Origin: Anaerotruncus colihominis
Lineage (GTDB): Bacteria; Bacillota; Clostridia; Oscillospirales; Ruminococcaceae
Length of the DNA stretch: 64,000 nt
Assembly: GCA_025146135.1 (NCBI GenBank)
Contig: CP102255.1
Coordinates: 1,054,001-1,118,000 of the forward strand
Direction: 5' to 3'
Below, piece by piece: positions 26,785 through 35,008 of the stretch. Numbering within the stretch: position 1 is the stretch's first letter; the number at the start of each line of letters is the position of its first letter. A program made the position numbers and the translations under genes. Below the pieces are notes generated by a model that did no database searches, was not told where the DNA came from, and was given only the letters and a program-made list of their open reading frames with translations.

Positions 26785-27313
26785 TAAGCAAAAACTTGCA
26801 TATAAAACGGCGCGGCTGCTCGGCGGCGGCATCGGTCAAAAGCGGGCCGCCGCTGCGCTCTGTGCGCTCCTGGCTGTGGTCGCCGCCGGCATTTTGCTGG
26901 CTTGGCGCGCAGCGGGGCTGCGCAGGGAGCTGATGAACAGCCAGCTCGTGCGATTAGCCTCCGTACAGCCGGACGGCTCGCTCGCACGCCTGCTGACCGA
27001 TCCGGAGCGATCGGCCCTGTTTATGAAATATATCGATTCATTTGCCGATGCGGCCGGGAATCTGGAAATACCGATGCGAAAGCAGCTAATCAGGTTTTCC
27101 ACACTGTCACAAGCTGCACAGGACACAGGCGTTACGCTGGAGACATTTTCTTACGACTGGGCGCAAAAGACCTTGTCCATCGGGTGTACAGGCGAATGGC
27201 AAAGCGCCGAAGCGTTTGCAGTGCATTTGACTGAAAGCGGTGATTTCCTGTCTGCAAAGGCATATCGTTCAGATGATTATAAATATTATATAGTTTTTTG
27301 TGAATTTGATTAA
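26777..27313 (+). CDS. Single-pass membrane protein of unknown function
   Basis: I do not recognise this 178-aa protein. It has a basic N-terminus, one membrane helix (about residues 22-43) and a ~130-residue, presumably extracytoplasmic, mixed alpha/beta domain with no evident catalytic motif. The overall plan (short cytosolic head, one helix, small outer domain) resembles pilin-assembly or cell-envelope scaffolding proteins, but I see no specific match. Its start overlaps the end of the carboxypeptidase gene, which suggests a linked envelope role. Confidence 0.7.
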   Translation: MLDKQKLAYKTARLLGGGIGQKRAAAALCALLAVVAAGILLAWRAAGLRRELMNSQLVRLASVQPDGSLARLLTDPERSALFMKYIDSFADAAGNLEIPMRKQLIRFSTLSQAAQDTGVTLETFSYDWAQKTLSIGCTGEWQSAEAFAVHLTESGDFLSAKAYRSDDYKYYIVFCEFD

Positions 27314-27355
27314 AAAAATTATTGATTTATACGAAAAATTTGCATGTTTACATAA

Positions 27356-27396
27356 TTATCACAACCCCAACAGATTTTTTAAAAAGGTTGTGATAA
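27356..27396 (+). promoter_or_regulatory. Inverted repeat covering the ribosome-binding region upstream of the glycosyltransferase
   Basis: TTATCACAACC (27356-27366) pairs perfectly with GGTTGTGATAA (27386-27396), 19-nt loop. The right arm contains the AGGTTGTG that would serve a 7-codon ORF (27398-27421) just before the glycosyltransferase start. It could be an operator or an RNA switch masking translation initiation; nothing links it to a known regulator. Confidence 0.45.
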
Positions 27397-27411
27397 AATG
27401 AAAACGAAAGC

Positions 27412-28740
27412 ATGGATGTGAACATGGAACAACCTACAAACACTGGCGGGCTGCACCTGTCAAAAAAAGATACGCATTTGCTGATTGGCACGATCACTCT
27501 GTTTGCACTGCTTGTGCGGTTGATGATCGCTTATACGTCCGTACACTATTATGACCTGAGCTTTTATGTCGATTGGTCGACGGGTGTGGCGCGCGATTTT
27601 TACGGCGCTTATAATAATATTGAGTCGCTCGATTATCCGCCGCTGTTTTTGTTCCCTTTGTTTTTAACAGGAAAGCTGCTTTCAGTGGATGTATTTGCAA
27701 TCTTCGAACCGTACAGGATGCTGGCTCTTAAAGGTTGGCAGCTCTTGTTTGATACCGCTTGTGTGCCGCTTTTTTATACTGTTCTTCGCCGGTGGGGTGT
27801 TTTGGCTTCAATCGCAGGCGCCTCGGTTTGGGCGGTGAACCCGACTGCGCTGCTTAACAGCGCATATTGGGGTCAGACAGACGCGATTATGATTTTTTTG
27901 GTAGTCGCTGCTTTTGCGCTTCTGGAGCGCAGGCGGGCCGTATGGTCCGGCATTGTGATGACGCTCGCATGCCTGATGAAGTTCCAGTCGCTTTATTTCG
28001 CGCCGGTTTACGCCCTGGTGTTACTCACTGCTTACCCGCCGCGCAAGTGCCTGCAAACCATTGCCGCCGGTTTGGGAACAGCCGCGGCTGTATTTCTTCC
28101 GTTTATGGCACGGTCCGGGTTCGCGCTTCCCTTTCGAATTTATTTTGGCGGATTTGAAAAGTATGCGGGTACTTCGCTCAATGCGTTCAATTTATATGGC
28201 GCGCTTGGCTTGAATTACCAAAGCATCGATACAGAGCTGATCGGCGGCATAACCGCCCAAACAGTTTCCATGATCGCCAGTATTCTGGCAGGCGTGCTGC
28301 TGGTTTACCTCTTTTTTACAGCTACGACCCGTAGCCTTTGGCTGTTTGGATTTGTGTTCATGCAGACAATTTTTCTGTTTTCGGCGCGGATGCATGAACG
28401 TTATCAGATTCCCGCACTTGCGATGGCTCTTGCCGCGTGCTTTTGTCACAAAAGCCGAAAGCTTTTTATTGGATTCGCAGCTTTGACAGTTATGACCTTT
28501 TTGAATCACTTTTTTGTTATTGAGGAAATGTTCACCGCGGATAAAAGCCTTGCATGGATCGCACATTACGATCTCATCGTAATTGTCCTGTCTTGGGTGA
28601 ATCTGCTGCTTTATGCATGGACGCTCGCAATATCTATTCAAATTTTCTATAAGCATGGCAAAAAACCTTTTTTACAGACGTTGCGTGCCGGACTGCCATA
28701 TTTTGGCGGGCGGCCGTTACCGGGACAAGGATCGCCTTGA
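27412..28740 (+). CDS. Polytopic glycosyltransferase of GT-C type (mannosyltransferase-like)
   Basis: This 442-aa protein has about 10-11 membrane helices. After the first helix is a short outer loop with YDLSFYVDW, in the position of the GT-C catalytic Asp, followed by DYPPLF, as in dolichol/undecaprenyl-phosphate-sugar mannosyltransferases; NSAYWGQTDA and SARMHERYQIPAL are also typical of GT-C/DUF2029-type enzymes. It probably adds a sugar from a lipid carrier to an envelope acceptor; the acceptor is unknown. The start is uncertain (ATG at 27412 or 27424), neither with a strong ribosome binding site. Confidence 0.8.
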   Translation: MDVNMEQPTNTGGLHLSKKDTHLLIGTITLFALLVRLMIAYTSVHYYDLSFYVDWSTGVARDFYGAYNNIESLDYPPLFLFPLFLTGKLLSVDVFAIFEPYRMLALKGWQLLFDTACVPLFYTVLRRWGVLASIAGASVWAVNPTALLNSAYWGQTDAIMIFLVVAAFALLERRRAVWSGIVMTLACLMKFQSLYFAPVYALVLLTAYPPRKCLQTIAAGLGTAAAVFLPFMARSGFALPFRIYFGGFEKYAGTSLNAFNLYGALGLNYQSIDTELIGGITAQTVSMIASILAGVLLVYLFFTATTRSLWLFGFVFMQTIFLFSARMHERYQIPALAMALAACFCHKSRKLFIGFAALTVMTFLNHFFVIEEMFTADKSLAWIAHYDLIVIVLSWVNLLLYAWTLAISIQIFYKHGKKPFLQTLRAGLPYFGGRPLPGQGSP

Positions 28741-28773
28741 TTGGCCTTGAATATAATGAAAGCGGTGTTTCCA

Positions 28774-29340
28774 ATGAACTTATTTTCGCACATCACAATG
28801 GGCAGGTATCTCTACACTTATTTCACCGAGCAGCTCGGTGTGGAGCTTGACAAGGCAAGCTTCGTAAGTTGGAATGTCCTGCCCGACGTCGCGCCGAGCC
28901 TGTTGAAGCTTTCCCACTTCAAAAAGGATATTTATGACCTTGTGATGGAGCGTGCGGAACGCCTGGCCCGGGAAGGGGACGCCATGACGCTTGCCGAATA
29001 CAGCAAGCAGTTGGGCATCCTGTGCCACTTCATGTCAGACTTTTTCTGCTATGCGCATTCTGAAAGCTTCGACGGAAGTAAAATCGGCCATTTGAAATAT
29101 GAAATCTGTATGCAGTTCTATGGCTACAGACGCCGTAGTATGCTGCATGCAGTTGACTTGATCTCAAATGCGGCGGAGGTGGACCGCAGCGCTGCTTTGT
29201 ATGAGCAGATCAATGAGCTGCATGACCGGTATATGGAGATGACGCCTTCATACGGCGTTGACTTTGTATTTTCTCTGACAGCATGTGTGGATCTGCTGAT
29301 GGGTGTGACGCGCCGGCAGGCCGCAGCCGCAGCGGCGTAA
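28774..29340 (+). CDS. Zinc-dependent phospholipase C-like protein
   Basis: This 188-aa protein resembles the Zn_dep_PLPC family (PF00882): NLFSHITMG at the N-terminus, a PD pair in WNVLPDVAPS, then LGILCHFMSDFFCYAHS with the His/Asp/His metal-ligand spacing. Many family members of this size are uncharacterised and have not been shown to be phospholipases. There is no signal peptide. The ATG at 28774 is the most plausible start. It lies 33 nt after the glycosyltransferase and is probably co-transcribed; it ends at a large palindromic terminator. Confidence 0.75.
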   Translation: MNLFSHITMGRYLYTYFTEQLGVELDKASFVSWNVLPDVAPSLLKLSHFKKDIYDLVMERAERLAREGDAMTLAEYSKQLGILCHFMSDFFCYAHSESFDGSKIGHLKYEICMQFYGYRRRSMLHAVDLISNAAEVDRSAALYEQINELHDRYMEMTPSYGVDFVFSLTACVDLLMGVTRRQAAAAAA

Positions 29341-29350
29341 AACAAACGAA

Positions 29351-29404
29351 CATATTGAAAAAGGAGGGAAAGGCCAATTGGCCTTTCCCTCCTTTTTCAA
29401 TATG
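29351..29404. terminator. 54-bp perfect palindrome (bidirectional terminator type)
   Basis: Bases 29351-29377 are the exact reverse complement of 29378-29404: 27 bp with no spacer. The arms contain AAAAAGGAGGGAAAGGCC, and each strand ends in a T-rich segment. It lies 11 nt past the phospholipase-like gene. Its outer arm ATTGAAAAAGGA is shared with the palindrome at 30089. Confidence 0.85.
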
Positions 29405-29474
29405 GATTTGAAGTTTCCTGTCACATTTGCTCGTTTTACAAGCAGAACGCATTGAACAGAAAGAGGGCGGTTCC

Positions 29475-30032
29475 ATGGATCTGTACATTGTAGTCAGCCA
29501 GACAGGCACGTATTTTTCGCGCCTTTTGCGCGCTGTCAACCGGGAGCCGTATAACCATGTCTCAATCGGTCTGGAACCGGAGCTGAAACGCCTGTACAGC
29601 TTTGGCCGTCAATGCCTTTTTTTCCCGCTTGCAGCAGGTTTTGTCAGGGAAGAACCGGGACACGGCGTTTATTGCCAGTATTCAGATACACGATGCGTGG
29701 TTTATCGGCTGTCTGTGAAGCGGCGTGCCTATGAACAGGCACAGCGTTTGATCCGTCAGTTTGAACAGAATGAATGGCGATATCGTTATAACTTTGCAGG
29801 ACTGCTTGCGATGCTTGTCAATATACCCATTGAACGGGACCGCCATTTCGTATGTTCGCAGTTCGTGGCGTATGTGCTTGAGCAAAGCGGGGCATACAGC
29901 TTTGATCGGGATTTTTCATTGGTGCGGCCACGGGATTTTATGCGTTTGAAGGGCGCGCGGCTGATCTATGAAGGGCGTCTCAACGACTATGCGTATCCGG
30001 TACAGGCGCGTCTGCTGCCGTATGCGCTGTAA
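29475..30032 (+). CDS. Permuted papain-like amidase/peptidase family protein (YiiX-like)
   Basis: This 185-aa protein has the hallmarks of circularly permuted NlpC/P60-type papain folds: a catalytic His in YNHVSIGLE near the N-terminus and a catalytic Cys in FVCSQFVAYVLEQSG near the C-terminus. Such proteins cleave amide or ester bonds in peptidoglycan or lipids, though many remain uncharacterised. There is no signal peptide. The ATG at 29475 follows GAGGGCGG. It is a lone gene ending at a second large palindromic terminator. Confidence 0.8.
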   Translation: MDLYIVVSQTGTYFSRLLRAVNREPYNHVSIGLEPELKRLYSFGRQCLFFPLAAGFVREEPGHGVYCQYSDTRCVVYRLSVKRRAYEQAQRLIRQFEQNEWRYRYNFAGLLAMLVNIPIERDRHFVCSQFVAYVLEQSGAYSFDRDFSLVRPRDFMRLKGARLIYEGRLNDYAYPVQARLLPYAL

Positions 30033-30088
30033 ATATAGAGCCGAACCCGCATCCTTTGGAGAGGGGATGCAGGTTCGGGAAAGCCTGG

Positions 30089-30135
30089 ATTGAAAAGGAA
30101 AGCGCCGCCCATCGGGCGGCGCTTTCCTTTTCAAT
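30089..30135. terminator. Bidirectional terminator between convergent genes
   Basis: 22-bp perfect arms (30089-30110 with 30114-30135) with a 3-nt loop; T-rich on both strands. It separates the plus-strand YiiX-like gene from the minus-strand amino-acid ABC operon. The arms start ATTGAAAAGGA, like the palindrome at 29351. Confidence 0.9.
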
Positions 30136-30139
30136 GGCT

Positions 30140-30868
30140 TTACAACACTTTATTGAGAAAATCGATTGTGCGTTTTTCACATGGGTTGGCGAAAATATCG
30201 GCCGGGTCGCCTTGCTCCACAATCACGCCTTCGTCCATAAAGATCACGCGGTCGGCGACCTCCCGGGCAAACCCCATCTCATGCGTGACAACGACCATAG
30301 TCATACCGCCATCGGCTAGCTGCCGCATAACTGCGAGCACCTCGCCGACCATCTCAGGATCGAGCGCAGAGGTTGGTTCATCGAACAGCATAATATCCGG
30401 ATCCATAGCGAGCGCGCGGGCAATGGCCACGCGCTGTTGCTGGCCGCCGGAAAGCTGTGCCGGATAAACAGAAGCCTTGTCCGCCAGGCCGACACGTTCG
30501 AGCAGCGCGCGCGCTTTCTGTTCAGCGGCCGCCTTATCGAGTTTTTTGCGGTCGAGCGGAGCCATGGTGATGTTGTCGAGAACATTCAGATGCGGGAACA
30601 GATTGAACTGCTGGAACACCATGCCGATATTTTCACGGATTTTGTTTAAGTCGGCTTTTCCGTCGGTCAGGATATGGCCGTCTACCTCTACCTCGCCGGA
30701 TGTGGGCGTCTCAAGGAAGTTCAGACAACGCAGAAAGGTGCTTTTCCCGGAACCGGACGGACCAATCAGGCAAACGACCTCTCCTTCGCGCACCTCCAGG
30801 TCGATGCCGCGCAGAACCTCAAGTCTGCCAAAGCTTTTATGCAGATTGTTAACCCTTACCTTTGCCAT
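30140..30868 (-). CDS. Polar amino-acid ABC transporter, ATP-binding protein (GlnQ-like, system 1)
   Basis: This 242-aa ATPase has Walker [10 protein letters not shown], signature [16 protein letters not shown], Walker [16 protein letters not shown] and the switch His in VTHEMGFA, all in the form typical of the PAAT (GlnQ/HisP) group. It is the last gene of binding protein-permease-ATPase (minus strand), overlapping the permease gene by 20 nt. Its substrate is one or more polar amino acids, not determinable from sequence. Confidence 0.95.
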   Translation of the reverse strand: MAKVRVNNLHKSFGRLEVLRGIDLEVREGEVVCLIGPSGSGKSTFLRCLNFLETPTSGEVEVDGHILTDGKADLNKIRENIGMVFQQFNLFPHLNVLDNITMAPLDRKKLDKAAAEQKARALLERVGLADKASVYPAQLSGGQQQRVAIARALAMDPDIMLFDEPTSALDPEMVGEVLAVMRQLADGGMTMVVVTHEMGFAREVADRVIFMDEGVIVEQGDPADIFANPCEKRTIDFLNKVL

Positions 30869-31517
30869 TTGACAGCCTCCTTTCGATCATTCTGGACAAC
30901 CTGGACAACAGGAAAATAATTACAAAATACATCGCTGCTACGGTGGCCCAGATTTCGAACGAACGGAAATTGCGCGCGATGATCAAACTGCCGGCCTGTG
31001 TCAGTTCAGGCATACCAATTGCATAAAGAATCGAGGTGTCCTTGAGTGTGATGATGAACTGATTAACCATCGAAGGAATGACAATCCGCACCGCTTGGGG
31101 AAGGATGACCTTGCGCATCGCGCGGCCATAGGGCAGCCCCAGGCTGCGGGCGGCCTCCATCTGACCGATATTGACAGCCTGAATGCCGCTGCGGAAGATC
31201 TCGGACAGATATGCGCCGGCATTGAGCGAAAGAGTCAGGATGCCTGCGATCTCCGCGCTCATGCGGACATCAAGCGCGCGCGTCACACCGAAATAGATAA
31301 AAAATGCGAGCACCATGACCGGAACGCCGCGCATGATATCAATATACGCCTGCGAAATAAATTTCAGCACACGGCTGTGTGAAATCTGAAACAGGCAGGA
31401 GATCAATCCCAGGACGGTGGCAAAGATCAGCGAAATAACGGTTACTTTGACCGTACCTTGCAGCAAACCTGTCAGTAGTTGTGGAAATGATTGTGATAGT
31501 AGCTCAAAATAGCTCAA
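30849..31517 (-). CDS. Polar amino-acid ABC transporter, permease (HisM/GlnP-like, system 1)
   Basis: This 222-aa permease has five predicted helices and the family EAA loop, [22 protein letters not shown], that docks on the ATPase. I chose a TTG at 31517, preceded by AAAGGACGG, because the protein then begins [21 protein letters not shown] as other members do; the longer frame has no ribosome binding site. A strong hairpin lies in the gap between the binding-protein gene and this one. Confidence 0.93.
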   Translation of the reverse strand: MSYFELLSQSFPQLLTGLLQGTVKVTVISLIFATVLGLISCLFQISHSRVLKFISQAYIDIMRGVPVMVLAFFIYFGVTRALDVRMSAEIAGILTLSLNAGAYLSEIFRSGIQAVNIGQMEAARSLGLPYGRAMRKVILPQAVRIVIPSMVNQFIITLKDTSILYAIGMPELTQAGSLIIARNFRSFEIWATVAAMYFVIIFLLSRLSRMIERRLSNGKGKG

Positions 31518-31590
31518 AGCAACCGTCCTTTCTTGTAACAAATCCCAAAGGTGCGGGAAACATGCGGCAAAGCGCCGCAATAAACCGGAA

Positions 31591-31623
31591 TACGCAGCGG
31601 GATGAAACGCACCCCGCTGCGTA
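31591..31623 (-). terminator. Hairpin between binding-protein and permease genes (system 1)
   Basis: An 11-bp perfect stem (31591-31601 with 31613-31623) without a T run, 18 nt after the binding-protein stop. It probably protects the upstream mRNA or causes partial termination, so binding protein is made in excess. Confidence 0.6.
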
Positions 31624-31640
31624 AAATATTTGTGAAGCTG

Positions 31641-32456
31641 TTATTCCTGGATATAGGTATCGAGGATTTCCTGATATTTGCCGTTCTCCTTAAGATTGGC
31701 AAGGCCCTTGTTAAACATGTCGAGCAGCTCGGCGTTTTGGCCTTTATTAACCGCGAAGCCGTAGGACGAGCCTTGTTCCTTCTCCGTGACAATCTTCAGA
31801 CCGATGTCCTGTGAAACAGCATAACCGAGAACCGGGTAATCCTCAAAGCAGGCTGCGGAGTTGCCGGAGATCACATCCTCGTACATATTGGACGAATCCT
31901 TGAAATACGTGGTGGTAAAGCCATATTCCGCCTTGATGGACTCAGCGAAGGCGGAACCCTCTGTGCCGGTCTTGACGGCGACGTTCTTGCCGCGCAAGTC
32001 CTCGTAGCTTTTGATTTCTTCATTGCCGGCCTTGATCCCCATGACGACGCCGGAATCAAAATACGGCTCGGAAAAATCAAATGTGTCCTGACGTTCCGGC
32101 GTGATGCTCATACCGGCGATCACGGCGTCGGACTGGCCTGCCTGGAGCGACTGAACGGCCGCGTCGAAGCCGAGCACCTGAATTTCATAGGAAAAGCCCT
32201 GATCTTCGGCGATGGCTTTGAGCAGATCCATGTCGATGCCGACAAATTCACCGCTTTCATTCTGGAACTCGAAGGGAGCGAAGGTTGTGTCGGTCGCGAT
32301 CAGATAGGTCTTGCCTGCATCCGTACCAGCGGCGGACGCATCGCCGGAAGCGCCGGAAGAAGCGGTTTGCTTTGGGGCGGAGCTGCCGCAGGCGGCGAGC
32401 GAAGCGGCCGCAGCGCAGGCCAGCGTCAGGGCAAGAAGCTTTTTTATAGATTTCAT
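31641..32456 (-). CDS. Amino-acid ABC transporter substrate-binding lipoprotein (system 1)
   Basis: This 271-aa family-3 solute-binding protein has a lipoprotein signal peptide with lipobox LAAC at about residue 23 and a short Ser/Ala linker, then the two-lobe fold: YLIATDTTFAPFEFQNESGEFVGID (ligand-binding start), GMSITPERQDTFDFSEPYF, and the hinge crossing NVAVKTGTEGSAFAE. The ligand is likely a polar amino acid. GGAGGTAA precedes the ATG. It is the first gene of the operon, driven by the promoter at 32584-32612. Confidence 0.95.
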   Translation of the reverse strand: MKSIKKLLALTLACAAAASLAACGSSAPKQTASSGASGDASAAGTDAGKTYLIATDTTFAPFEFQNESGEFVGIDMDLLKAIAEDQGFSYEIQVLGFDAAVQSLQAGQSDAVIAGMSITPERQDTFDFSEPYFDSGVVMGIKAGNEEIKSYEDLRGKNVAVKTGTEGSAFAESIKAEYGFTTTYFKDSSNMYEDVISGNSAACFEDYPVLGYAVSQDIGLKIVTEKEQGSSYGFAVNKGQNAELLDMFNKGLANLKENGKYQEILDTYIQE

Positions 32457-32500
32457 TGTGTTTACCTCCTGTGATCAATAAATAATGGTTTCAGCCTGAT

Positions 32501-32526
32501 TGCAGGATATATAAAAATATCCTGCA
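32501..32526 (-). promoter_or_regulatory. Leader hairpin of amino-acid ABC operon 1
   Basis: TGCAGGATAT (32501-32510) pairs perfectly with ATATCCTGCA (32517-32526), 6-nt loop, within the ~120-nt 5' UTR. It could be a post-transcriptional control element or a stabiliser. Confidence 0.45.
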
Positions 32527-32583
32527 TAAAGTAGGCCAAAAGCTGGGCGGCATGTTGGAGGCCGCGATATGCCTAATAGTATT

Positions 32584-32612
32584 ATTCTATAGTAAGTATA
32601 TAGATATGTCAA
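32584..32612 (-). promoter_or_regulatory. Sigma-A promoter of amino-acid ABC operon 1
   Basis: On the minus strand: -35 TTGACA (32607-32612), 17-bp spacer, -10 TAGAAT (32584-32589). Eleven of 12 consensus positions match. Confidence 0.8.
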
Positions 32613-32648
32613 TCCCTGTTGAAAAGCCGGAGCGGAGAAAATGGAAAA

Positions 32649-32679
32649 CCTGAAGGAAATCTTTGTACTTCAGGTGCAG
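32649..32679 (-). terminator. Hairpin between hexosaminidase gene and ABC operon 1
   Basis: ACCTGAAG and CTTCAGGT pair across a 12-nt loop, about 30 nt past the GH3 stop, followed on the minus strand by TTTTCCATTTTC. It fits a terminator for the GH3 gene. Confidence 0.6.
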
Positions 32680-32708
32680 CCTGTTTGTTTTCATTATTCA
32701 AACAGACC

Positions 32709-34574
32709 CTAGCCGAGCGATACAGGAGAAACGCCCATCGCATCGGCTTCACCAGCGAGCACACGTACAGCCGATGCGATGGAAAGCGGCGTAGACTCCC
32801 ACGCGCAGAGGATCGCGCCTGCCTGCGGGAACAGGTTGGCGTCGTAAGGCAGGCCCATACATACGACGATCGTGTTCGGATTGACCGTGCAGACAGCGTT
32901 GACAAGCGCCTGCTGCGATGGATCAAACACCGCGTCGCGGCAGGCTACGATTACATAGCGGCTTTTGGAAGCCTGTGCAGCGCACGCAGCGATCTGCTCG
33001 GATGTGGGCGACGCGTCGACGAGTATATCAGCGCCGCCAAAGCGCCGTGCGGCCTGTGCAGCGAAAGCCCCGTCCCTTTGGTCCGATCCGGCTGGAAAGG
33101 CGCGCGCCGCTGAGATGGCAAGCACACGGTCCCCTTCCGCAGGTTCTAATGGTATCAGGCTGCGCGTATCGCGTATTAAGGTCATACTTTTTTCGCTGAC
33201 TTCCCGTGCAAAATCGGCGTGCAAAGATGGATAGTAGCCGCTTTGCGGCGCGGCTTGTCCGTCTATAATACCAAAGCGTTCCTTATATAATAGGATGCGT
33301 CCAACACGGTCATCAAGCGTTTCCGGGGAAATTGAACCGCTTTTAACGGCGGCAAGTACTGCGTCATAAGCAGCGCGCTGAAGCGCCAGCCCTTGTATAT
33401 TGTCGCCGCCTGTGCCGGTTGTAATGAGATCGGCTCCAGCGTTGATTGCCGTCACACATGCCTCGCCAAATCCAAAATTCTGCATGATTGCGCCCATGCG
33501 CATGGAATCGGTGAGAATCAAACCGTCAAAGCCGCCCTTACGGAGAACGCCGGTCAGGACGGGCTGTGAAAGTGTGGCGGGCAGGCCAGTGCTGTCAATC
33601 TGTGGGAAAACGATGTGCGCTGCCATAACTGCTCCGATATCTGCATTCTGTACAGCGTTAAACGGAATAAGCTCCAGCGAGCGCAGCTCCTCCAATGTTT
33701 TGTTGACGGAGGGCAGGCCATAGTGCGAGTCAATGGAGGTGTCCCCATGGCCCGGATAATGCTTGGCGACCGCGAGAACACCCGATTCCTGTAAACCGGT
33801 GGCAAAGGCGGCCGCATCGGCCGCGACCCGTTCAGCATCATCGCCGTAAGAGCGCGTGCCAATCACCGGATTGGCAGGATTGCTGTTGATATCGGCGACT
33901 GGGGCAAGATTGCAGTTGATACCGACCGCGCGCAGTTCCTGACCTATATAAAGCCCCGCTGTGCGCACCGCGTTGAATTCCGGAACAGGCTCCTGCGCCG
34001 TCGGCGCGCCGCCGGAGGCGGCTATGGCCATCGCGCAGGGATAAAGGAACGTTTCAATACCTGCGCCGAGGGGGATTTCACCATATTTGATTCCGTTCTC
34101 GTCAGGGGCGTATTCATAGGCGCTGCCGATGATACGCGAGATCTCTCCGCCCTCCTGATCGACTGCAATGATGGCGGGGACGCCGGTATTTTGCGTAATA
34201 CAGCTTTGGAGCGCCGCGGTCAGTTCAGCAGTTTGAATGGGGGAGGGCGTGTTGTTTGAAAATAAAATAATATTTCCAATATTCGTTTCATTGAGAAATG
34301 CAATGGTTTGTTCGTCGAGCGTATCGCCGGGAATGGATGTTAAAAAAAGCTGACCTACCTTTTGTTCGTCGGTCATCGTGGACAGCAGACGTGCCGCGTG
34401 CGCGCTTGTGGGTTTGCCGGAGGACGCGGGCCTGTTGTCCGGCGGCGCGGCGCTCTGTGATCCGCTGGGCATTGGAGCGGCGGGATCGGAGATCACGACC
34501 GGCCCGCTGGACGATGAGCAGGCGGATAAAAAAAGCAGGATAGCGCAGAGCGGGAACACGGCGAAACGCTTCAT
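32709..34574 (-). CDS. Lipoprotein beta-N-acetylhexosaminidase, GH3 (NagZ-type)
   Basis: This 621-aa secreted lipoprotein has the lipobox LSAC near residue 19, a Ser/Pro linker and a GH3 TIM barrel (~45-400): AVDQEGGEISRI, the catalytic His-Asp loop KHYPGHGDTSIDSHYGLP, and the nucleophile Asp in ILTDSMRMGAI. The C-terminal ~200 residues form an extra alpha/beta domain that short NagZ enzymes lack. It probably removes GlcNAc from muropeptides or glycans outside the cell. The start at the ATG at 34574 follows GGAGG; the upstream part of the frame lacks support. Confidence 0.93.
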   Translation of the reverse strand: MKRFAVFPLCAILLFLSACSSSSGPVVISDPAAPMPSGSQSAAPPDNRPASSGKPTSAHAARLLSTMTDEQKVGQLFLTSIPGDTLDEQTIAFLNETNIGNIILFSNNTPSPIQTAELTAALQSCITQNTGVPAIIAVDQEGGEISRIIGSAYEYAPDENGIKYGEIPLGAGIETFLYPCAMAIAASGGAPTAQEPVPEFNAVRTAGLYIGQELRAVGINCNLAPVADINSNPANPVIGTRSYGDDAERVAADAAAFATGLQESGVLAVAKHYPGHGDTSIDSHYGLPSVNKTLEELRSLELIPFNAVQNADIGAVMAAHIVFPQIDSTGLPATLSQPVLTGVLRKGGFDGLILTDSMRMGAIMQNFGFGEACVTAINAGADLITTGTGGDNIQGLALQRAAYDAVLAAVKSGSISPETLDDRVGRILLYKERFGIIDGQAAPQSGYYPSLHADFAREVSEKSMTLIRDTRSLIPLEPAEGDRVLAISAARAFPAGSDQRDGAFAAQAARRFGGADILVDASPTSEQIAACAAQASKSRYVIVACRDAVFDPSQQALVNAVCTVNPNTIVVCMGLPYDANLFPQAGAILCAWESTPLSIASAVRVLAGEADAMGVSPVSLG

Positions 34575-35008
34575 ATTAAAAACCTCCATAAATCGACGAT
34601 CAATCCATGCAGAATATATGCGGCCTGGGGCATGATAACAAAGGGATGACCAAAGTGTATCACAAAAAGGGATACTTGCCAATGCCGGCTTTGATTGAAC
34701 GACGACTGTTTTTGCCAGACGGAAAAAAGTAAAATCAAGGGAAAAATACTTGTATAACATGCCCGTGTCAATGTTGAAACGTATAAAAATAACGTTAAAT
34801 TTTTATCTATTAGGTCAAAATATTGAAAAAATACAAAAAATTTATGAATAATCCTAAAACGAAACGTTTTTGTCGGATGATGATTGGCGAAAAAGTCTAT
34901 GGATTTTACAGGATTTTTGCAATATACTTTTTAACACATGAATGTGCTACTTTAAAGCAATGGGAGATTGTTTTGTACCTCCCGAGCTGAATTTAGGAGG
35001 AACATAAA
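34575..35008. other. 434-bp AT-rich divergent intergenic region
   Basis: This region separates the minus-strand hexosaminidase gene from the plus-strand liv operon and should hold both promoters. A visible structure is AAAACG-AAA-CGTTTT (34856-34870), flanked by ATCC/GGAT, which could be an operator. GGGAG/CTCCC (34961-34983) forms a small hairpin just before the livJ ribosome binding site. I see no T-box or known riboswitch signature, and no convincing -35/-10 pair. Confidence 0.4.

Noticed and set aside
34575..35008. T-box or amino-acid riboswitch upstream of livJ
   Set aside because: I looked for a T-box antiterminator core and for a terminator hairpin before the gene; neither is visible.
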